NCBI GenBank assembly: GCA_910583835.1
Contig: CAJTYM010000001.1
Span: forward strand, 1 to 48,198
Reading direction: 5' to 3'
Source of the DNA: an uncultured Lachnospiraceae bacterium
Lineage (GTDB): Bacteria; Bacillota; Clostridia; Lachnospirales; Lachnospiraceae
DNA length: 48,198 bases
Below are positions 44,097-48,198 of this stretch, in pieces; within the stretch, counting starts at the first letter, position 1; the number at the start of each line of letters is the position of its first letter. The position numbers were made by a program, and so were the translations under genes. The notes beneath the pieces are model-generated. The model was not told the origin of the DNA. It was given only the letters and a program-made list of their open reading frames with translations, and made no database searches.

Positions 44097-44129
44097 GGCT
44101 CTGTGGGGCGTGTGGTGCCTTGCAGAGCC
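44097..44129 (-). terminator. GGCTC-type terminator
   Basis: GGCTCTG...CAGAGCC with an inner GGGCG/TGCC stem. On the minus strand ATCTGTTTTTATTTT follows. Serves the minus gene 44271-44852. Confidence 0.85.
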
Positions 44130-44152
44130 TGTTCTGTTCGTGTAGAAGAAAT

Positions 44153-44179
44153 AACAGGCTCCCCTACAGGGAACCTGTT
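44153..44179 (-). terminator. Second hairpin in tandem (AACAGG type)
   Basis: AACAGGCTCCC and GGGAACCTGTT pair; ATTTCTTC follows on the minus strand. It lies about 70 nt after the CACCCGG signature at 44247. Confidence 0.75.
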
Positions 44180-44246
44180 GATAGAAGTATTTGTATGAAT
44201 ACCGACAGCTAACGACGAATCGAGTATAGTATGCCAGTACAGTTTC

Positions 44247-44269
44247 TGCACCCGGAAGTTACCTGTATC
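44247..44269 (-). promoter_or_regulatory. Recurrent signature (TTCCGGGTGCA type), after a stop codon
   Basis: Minus strand ATACAGGTAACTTCCGGGTG CA, ending next to the stop of the 44271-44852 gene. Other copies: 27224, 28038, 36344, 37790, 40446, 44905, 45078, 45560, 45956 and 46132. I cannot assign a known function. Confidence 0.65.
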
Positions 44270-44270
44270 T

Positions 44271-44852
44271 TTATTCAGTGCTCACATGGAACTTGAATGT
44301 CTCGCTGTCGTAGACGAAGCTGCCTTTGGTAGTCATGCCAGCTACCCTGCAATAAAGCATGCTTTTTAAGACCGACATGCAGTTCTTGAGTTCCCCGTCT
44401 GTCATGGTGTAGTCGTACCGCATGGCGATGTTCCTGAAAACTTCTTCTTCTGCATACCATACCTGCATGCCAGCGTCTTTCCATACGATTACTGACGGTT
44501 CTGGGCATTCGCCGCATTCGTCTATGAAATCTTCCGGCGGCAGTATGATGTCGTATATCTCTGCGATAATCTGCGCAATCTGCGAGAAGTGCAGTTTCGT
44601 TGGGGCATCCCATCGACCTGTGCAGAACACGTCGTCTGAACTGTTGTGCTGGCTGACAAGTTCTGCTGTTTTCGTCAAGATGCTCCGTTTTAACTTTTCC
44701 TCAAACCCTTCGTCGAAATATTCACGTACATCGCCGTCTGCGAAGCGCATTTCCATATTTCTGTTCTTCAGCATTTCAGCAATTGCGCCGGATGCCGCAG
44801 CCCTTAAGGCTCCTTCGAATGTGATTGGCAGTTTGTTTTCTGTTTTGTTCAT
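44271..44852 (-). CDS. Hypothetical protein flanked by the recurrent signature
   Basis: A 193-residue cytoplasmic protein, mostly helical: MNKTENKLPITFEGALRAAA, VREYFDEGFEEKLKRSILTK, QIAQIIAEIYDIILPPEDFI and a Cys pair (ECGEC). No family recognised. AAAGGA lies about nine bases before ATG 44852; the longer frame to 44903 lacks a site. Copies of the TTCCGGGTGCA signature lie 53 bp upstream and directly after the stop, then two terminators, so it looks like an independent cassette. Confidence 0.7.
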   Translation of the reverse strand: MNKTENKLPITFEGALRAAASGAIAEMLKNRNMEMRFADGDVREYFDEGFEEKLKRSILTKTAELVSQHNSSDDVFCTGRWDAPTKLHFSQIAQIIAEIYDIILPPEDFIDECGECPEPSVIVWKDAGMQVWYAEEEVFRNIAMRYDYTMTDGELKNCMSVLKSMLYCRVAGMTTKGSFVYDSETFKFHVSTE

Positions 44853-44990
44853 TGGCTGTCTTCCTTTCTGTTTGAGTATGCATGTTACTGGAATGATGTC
44901 CATTTACACCCGGAAGCTGTGTGTATGTCCTTGTAAAGAAGCGTTGATTTATAGGCGTGTAGTCAGGGTGGCTTTTCGTGAAGAAAAAAC

Positions 44991-45018
44991 AACAGGCTCC
45001 TTTGCAGAGGAGCCTGTT
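44991..45018 (-). terminator. Strong GGCTC-type terminator
   Basis: AACAGGCTCCT and AGGAGCCTGTT form an 11-bp perfect stem, with GTTTTTTC following on the minus strand. About 60-80 nt after the signature at 45078. Confidence 0.92.
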
Positions 45019-45126
45019 GACAGAAAGGAAACATCTTGTGGATAATGATGTCTTTCTTGATTATAGTGTTCCGTTTTTGCACCCGGAATTCTGTATGTCA
45101 TTTAATTTCTCACAGTAAAGGCTCTT

Positions 45127-45507
45127 TCACGCTTCTTCCCATGTGCCTGTCTTTATCAGGCTCCTTTTTATCGGCATGTCCATGAGCGTGTCATGGTCCA
45201 CGAAACATAATCCAGCCTTAATTACTTCCTCGGCTTTTTCTTTCGGCGTAATGCTTCTTATGAAGTCATTTTTGGCAACCACATAAGCCCCTGTGGGATA
45301 TGAGCCTTCTGTTACTGGTGGTCGGTTGTCCGGCGCGCTTGCTGCCACTCCGAGCATGATGACATAAGGCGCAAACACTTTCTTGCATACTTCGCATGGC
45401 TCATAATCCAGAACAATGTCTGCTTTACCTTCCTGTTTTCTTTGTTCTTTTATACGGGCAATTTCATTGTTGTCCCTGCCACAGAAGAAACATTTTCTTT
45501 TTTCCAT
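45127..45507 (-). CDS. Hypothetical protein with two C-x-x-C pairs
   Basis: A 126-residue protein. The N-terminus MEKRKCFFCGRDNNEIARIK and the later EPCEVCKKVF give two Cys-x-x-Cys knuckles, a probable zinc site. The rest (PPVTEGSYPTGAYVVAKNDF, then SITPKEKAEEVIKAGLCF) looks like a small beta/alpha domain. AAAGGAT precedes the start. Signature copies lie about 53 bp before the start (45560) and 30 bp after the stop (45078). No function assigned. Confidence 0.75.
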   Translation of the reverse strand: MEKRKCFFCGRDNNEIARIKEQRKQEGKADIVLDYEPCEVCKKVFAPYVIMLGVAASAPDNRPPVTEGSYPTGAYVVAKNDFIRSITPKEKAEEVIKAGLCFVDHDTLMDMPIKRSLIKTGTWEEA

Positions 45508-45585
45508 TTTTACTTATCCTTTCTGGCTGAATTTTTTGTGAGTATTTTTATTTGTTCCCTGCGCCCGGATTTTTTGTATTGTTGT

Positions 45586-45684
45586 TTATTTGTGATGCCT
45601 GTCACCGAACCAGTCGTAAATTTTTTCAGCGAGCATCCATCCGGCTGGTATGAAGATAAGTGCTAAAAGTGTATTAAGCGTCAT
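45586..45684 (-). CDS. Tiny single-pass membrane protein
   Basis: A 32-residue protein: MTLNTLLALIFIPAGWMLAE then KIYDWFGDRHHK. One membrane helix and a charged, His-rich tail. AAAGGATAAC lies before the ATG at normal distance. It lies just upstream of the two-CxxC protein, with the signature at 45560 between them. Holin-like, toxin-like or regulatory roles are all possible; none is supported. Confidence 0.6.
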   Translation of the reverse strand: MTLNTLLALIFIPAGWMLAEKIYDWFGDRHHK

Positions 45685-45729
45685 TTCTGTTATCCTTTCT
45701 TTTGGTGGTTTCCAGCTTATGGAGAATCT

Positions 45730-45927
45730 TCACTGGCTCAATTCATCTTCAAAAACGTCTCTTTCCGTACCGTCGTTAAACCTTGCTTTATACATGTTCC
45801 CGACATCTGATATATCCGCTTCTGTGTTTGTCAGAAGTCTGATTATTTCGACTTTTGTTCCGTTGTACATTGAAAAATCAGAATCAGTCGTATTGAAAAT
45901 ATATTTCATTCCGTTTTCAATTTTCAT
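45730..45927 (-). CDS. Small hypothetical protein (SH3-like?)
   Basis: A 65-residue acidic protein, MKIENGMKYIFNTTDSDFSM ... NGTKVEIIRLLTNTEADISD ... MYKARFNDGTERDVFEDELS. Short strands with an ARF-x-DG-x-E turn resemble small SH3/KOW-like beta barrels that occur as one-domain proteins on phages and elements. AAAGGA lies about ten bases before the ATG, and a signature copy (TGCACCTG, 45956) 29 bp upstream of the start. Confidence 0.65.
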   Translation of the reverse strand: MKIENGMKYIFNTTDSDFSMYNGTKVEIIRLLTNTEADISDVGNMYKARFNDGTERDVFEDELSQ

Positions 45928-46016
45928 AGTTTTATGTTTCCTTTCTTTTTAAGGATGCACCTGTGATGGTGTATTATTTTTATATGATGCATGGATGGTT
46001 CCTGCTGTAAAACAAC

Positions 46017-46038
46017 AGGCTCTCACACAAAGGAGCCT
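46017..46038 (-). terminator. GGCTC-type hairpin
   Basis: AGGCTC...GAGCCT stem; on the minus strand GTTGTTTTAC follows. Confidence 0.7.
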
Positions 46039-46058
46039 ATGGTGTAAAAAAAAAACGC

Positions 46059-46098
46059 GCTCCCCTTTTTATGAATTGGTGTTCATAAAAGGGAAGAG
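46059..46098. terminator. Tandem terminator hairpin
   Basis: CTCCCCTTTTTATGAA pairs with TTCATAAAAGGGAAGAG around a TTGGTG loop; a run of ten A (minus-strand T) lies next to it at 46046-46055. Confidence 0.75.
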
Positions 46099-46300
46099 GG
46101 CATGAAAAAATTTATTAAATAAATCATTTTTCCACCCGGAAATTTTTTGTATTTTAGTGTATAGAAATCTGTAAAACTACCCAATTATGGGACTATGATT
46201 CCGGGAAATATGCGGTATGCTTACAGTAGATGGCGGTACACCATTTCGGTGGCATTGCTGTTGATACTTAAACAATATTTCAGAAAAGGAGATTTTCATT

Positions 46301-47200
46301 ATGGCTGAACAGAATGAAACCAACAACTTCGAGGCTGACCTTTATCATGCTTCTGCTGCCGATACCTTGGATTATATGAAGAGCATGGCTAATGTGCTTA
46401 TGGCTGCTGCGAAACTGCCCCCTGACGTGCAGGTTAAACAGAATAATGCCGTACATATCGCTGATTCCATGATTGCTGATATTCCCGGAGATGAGCACCT
46501 GAAGCGTGTTACAGTTGGTCTTATGGACGGGAATGGCAAGAAGGCGGTCGGTACTGTCACCGTTTCAGATGAAGATATGGACCCGGACTGGGATACGGTG
46601 TCCCTGCCGGAAGCACAGCGGGCGACCTATGTGATGTTTAACTCTGGTTCCAATTATATTTTCTCTGAGAATGGCGGCGATACCAGAGAGATTTCCGGTG
46701 CCGGAATTGTTAAGCAGTGTAATGCTTATATGAGGAATATGAAAGAAATGGCAGAAAAGCGCACAAAAGAAGCACAGGCTGCACAGAAGAAGCCTACCAA
46801 CCTTTTGCGCGTGAATGATTCCATGATTAAGGATACCAGACAGGACGGCTTGAAGGCTGTCACCATCGGTCTTCTGGATGCGGACGGCAACAAAAAAGTC
46901 GGTACTATCTTTGTCGGCGCAAAGCAGGTGAATGCGGACAAGAAGACAACGGAACTGCCGAAGAAACAGCAGAAGTCCTATGTCGCACTGGACCGCAATA
47001 AGGATTACACATTCTCCGTGAGGGGACCAAAGGGCGAAGATGGTAAGCCTGTGTATGAGAATTTTAAGGTTCCCGGCGCTGACATCATTGAGCAGAATAG
47101 GGCTTACATGAAGGATAAGGCTGCGCAGCGTACGAAGAGCCTTGAGGAATCCGTCGAAAAGGCTCCTGAAGCAGAGGCAGAAGCGCAGGCTGGCGCATAA
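46301..47200 (+). CDS. Hypothetical protein with an internally duplicated domain
   Basis: A 299-residue soluble protein. Two copies of one domain are evident: residues about 49-146 (VHIADSMIADIPGDEHLKRV ... TVGLMDGNGKKAVGTVTV ... IVKQCNAYM) and about 168-272 (LRVNDSMIKDTRQDGLKAVT ... IGLLDADGNKKVGTIFVG ... IIEQNRAYM). A helical linker and an Ala/Glu-rich tail complete it. No signal peptide. AAAAGGAG precedes the ATG. The promoter may lie around 46140-46240. It is followed by a terminator of the same repeat family as the giant surface gene. I do not recognise the family. Confidence 0.75.
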   Translation: MAEQNETNNFEADLYHASAADTLDYMKSMANVLMAAAKLPPDVQVKQNNAVHIADSMIADIPGDEHLKRVTVGLMDGNGKKAVGTVTVSDEDMDPDWDTVSLPEAQRATYVMFNSGSNYIFSENGGDTREISGAGIVKQCNAYMRNMKEMAEKRTKEAQAAQKKPTNLLRVNDSMIKDTRQDGLKAVTIGLLDADGNKKVGTIFVGAKQVNADKKTTELPKKQQKSYVALDRNKDYTFSVRGPKGEDGKPVYENFKVPGADIIEQNRAYMKDKAAQRTKSLEESVEKAPEAEAEAQAGA

Positions 47201-47206
47201 CAGGGC

Positions 47207-47310
47207 TTGTGCCAGCCAGTTTATGTATCCCGCCGCTTTGCGGTGGGATACGGTTCTTTTACATAGGGGATGTGTTCGGGCGTTAGGGGTATATTTCTGT
47301 AAATATGAAA
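47207..47310 (+). repeat. Plus-strand intergenic repeat, copy 2, with terminator
   Basis: GTATCCCGCCGC/GCGGTGGGATAC (47225-47251) is a terminator stem (one G-T pair), followed by GTTCTTTTACA. The block aligns over about 90 bp with 33696-33790, including AGCCAGTTTATG before the hairpin and ACATAGGGGA after it. Confidence 0.75.
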
Positions 47311-47325
47311 ATGAGGTATAGAATT

Positions 47326-47634
47326 ATGGCTAAAAAGAACGTATCGAAACATCCTGAGTTCGTCAGGCGCGTTGCCGAGTCTGCCCGCAAAGCCATGAAC
47401 AGGGATAAGATAACTAAGGTTGCCGTTAATATTCTGGGTAAGTACGATGTATATGCGGTCGATGGGAAAGTGATTGCCATCAGGGAGAAAGCGTTGGATT
47501 TGGATGCGTTCTGGAATGTGGCTGCGAAGTATCCGTCCGGCTTGTCGGTTCCCCTGATGTTTGTCTGGACGAGCATTGTATTTGTTATATTATTGTCTGC
47601 CATAAGTGGTTCCTCCCTGTTCCTGTTCTTCTAA
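47326..47634 (+). CDS. Small protein with C-terminal membrane helix
   Basis: A 102-residue protein. A basic N-terminal part (MAKKNVSKHPEFVRRVAESA, RKAMNRDKITKV) and a small domain (VNILGKYDVYAVDGKVIAIR) precede one C-terminal membrane helix (VPLMFVWTSIVFVILLSAI), so it is probably tail-anchored. GAGG lies nine bases before ATG 47326. Its upstream region and the order after a repeated terminator match those of the 33857 gene; the VDGKVIAI and INGRVLCF strands may indicate distant relation. Function unknown. Confidence 0.65.
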   Translation: MAKKNVSKHPEFVRRVAESARKAMNRDKITKVAVNILGKYDVYAVDGKVIAIREKALDLDAFWNVAAKYPSGLSVPLMFVWTSIVFVILLSAISGSSLFLFF

Positions 47635-47792
47635 TTCGGCTGCCATATCGCCAAGATTACAGAAAGGAATCCCGGCGTGATAGAGGTGGACGGATTGTGA
47701 GCATATTTTCATATAAAATATACCCTATATATTTATCATAATCAATATTTTGGGCATGGTATGATTTCCAAAAATGAATTGGGGGATTTATC

Positions 47793-48002
47793 ATGATTTC
47801 ATACCAGCCATTTTATGAAACTCTTTTACGGAAAGGCATAACAGAGTATGCCCTTATCTTCAAACACGGGATTGCAGCTAATACGCTGCATAGGATGAAG
47901 CATGGGGAAGCAATCACCACTAAGACGCTGGATACGCTCTGCGAGGTATTGGAATGCCCTGTTTCTGAAATCCTGGAATATGTGCCGCCGGAAGATATTT
48001 AA
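47793..48002 (+). CDS. XRE-family transcriptional regulator (Cro/CI-type HTH)
   Basis: A 69-residue single-domain repressor. The helix-turn-helix is clear: ITEYALIFKHGIAANTLHRM as scaffold and recognition helices, then KTLDTLCEVLECPVSEILEY. Size and pattern fit the small YozG-like Cro/CI proteins that control element genes. The start ATG follows TTGGGGGATTTATC, with GGGGGA as ribosome site. No target operator is identified here. Confidence 0.88.
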   Translation: MISYQPFYETLLRKGITEYALIFKHGIAANTLHRMKHGEAITTKTLDTLCEVLECPVSEILEYVPPEDI

Positions 48003-48045
48003 AGGCAGGGCATATCAACTTTACCAGATGATACGCCCCATATTT

Positions 48046-48198
48046 TTATTTGATTTTGGATTCAAAGAATTTCAGGATGTCAGCGTTTCCCATGCCCGTA
48101 AATTCATCCGCCCATTCGGTTATCTTTGCAATGAAATTCTCATTTTCCAGATAGTCCCACGGGTTCAGCGTCTCGGCTATGCCATACATGCGGGCGAG
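48046..48198 (-). CDS. Partial hypothetical protein (5' end outside window)
   Basis: Only the last 50 residues are in the window: LARMYGIAETLNPWDYLENE, NFIAKITEWADEFTGMGNAD and ILKFFESKIK, then TAA. The helix-rich acidic sequence with WDYLENENF looks like a real protein end, but the family is not recognised. It converges with the XRE gene. Confidence 0.65.
   Translation of the reverse strand, partial: LARMYGIAETLNPWDYLENENFIAKITEWADEFTGMGNADILKFFESKIK

Larger units (their letters stand above)
20441..48198. mobile_element. Integrative element carrying a large serine recombinase (right end outside window)
   Basis: Everything right of the tadA junction is accessory: recombinase operon, TnpB insertion sequence, DUF5688, surface proteins, many small unknown genes, and no housekeeping genes. 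The left end is the tadA junction; the right end, with the 5' part of tadA, is not reached, so the element exceeds 27.7 kb. No conjugation, capsid or terminase genes are seen in the window, so whether it is an ICE, a mobilisable island or a phage-like element is open. Confidence 0.8.

Noticed and set aside
20441..48198. Prophage
   Set aside because: No terminase, portal, capsid, tail or lysis genes in the visible 27.7 kb; the rest of the element is not seen, so this is provisional.

Overview
The window looks like chromosome of a low-GC Gram-positive gut anaerobe, most likely a Lachnospiraceae-type clostridium. Reasons: strong GGAGG ribosome binding sites, a tad pilus locus with DUF5702- and DUF6382/FHA-type proteins, a FIST/chemoreceptor pair, BspA-type leucine-rich surface proteins, and a DUF5688 protein. 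Family names come from reading the sequence and from memory; no search was run. I saw no tRNA, rRNA or CRISPR array.

Region 1 (1-20,440) is core chromosome. On the minus strand it starts with a tandem array of four near-identical secreted leucine-rich-repeat proteins (one cut by the window edge) and a secreted subtilisin. Then come a small membrane protein, a soluble chemoreceptor-type signalling protein coupled to a FIST sensor, murG (+), a HIT hydrolase, a flavodoxin/SCP2 protein and a large fibronectin-III surface protein. A tad-type pilus operon follows, read right to left: tadA 3' part, tadB, tadC, a 55-residue Flp pilin, a DUF5702 protein, a TadE-like protein, a prepilin peptidase, a second TadE-like protein and a DUF6382-FHA protein.

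Region 2 (about 20,430 to beyond the right edge, more than 27.7 kb) is a mobile element. A large serine recombinase ends exactly at a junction inside the conserved TGHDGSLSTGHANS motif of the tadA ATPase gene, so the pilus motor gene is split. The recombinase is the last gene of a three-gene overlapping operon: a 54-aa protein, a protein made of two recombinase-like domains without the catalytic serine, then the recombinase. Cargo includes a PAPS-reductase-like protein, DUF5688, a 1,733-aa subtilase/Cna-B surface protein, a TnpB-only insertion sequence, two possible PemK-like proteins, small hypothetical proteins and an XRE regulator. Two intergenic regions carry dense short repeats of different sequence around AT-rich DNA and look like replication origins.

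The most unusual part is 36-47 kb. Five secreted proteins share and swap modules: one N-terminal beta domain is joined to three different C-termini, and one His/Cys-rich C-terminal module is joined to two different N-termini. One of these genes has lost its start. The minus-strand genes here are bounded, before the start and after the stop, by a recurring signature (ATACA, 5-7 nt, TTCCGGGTGCA), often followed about 80-100 nt later by related GGCTC...GAGCC terminators. Plus-strand genes carry a different repeated terminator and GTTCTTTTACA block. Together this suggests a cassette-like, modular surface-protein locus carried by an element that interrupts the pilus motor gene.
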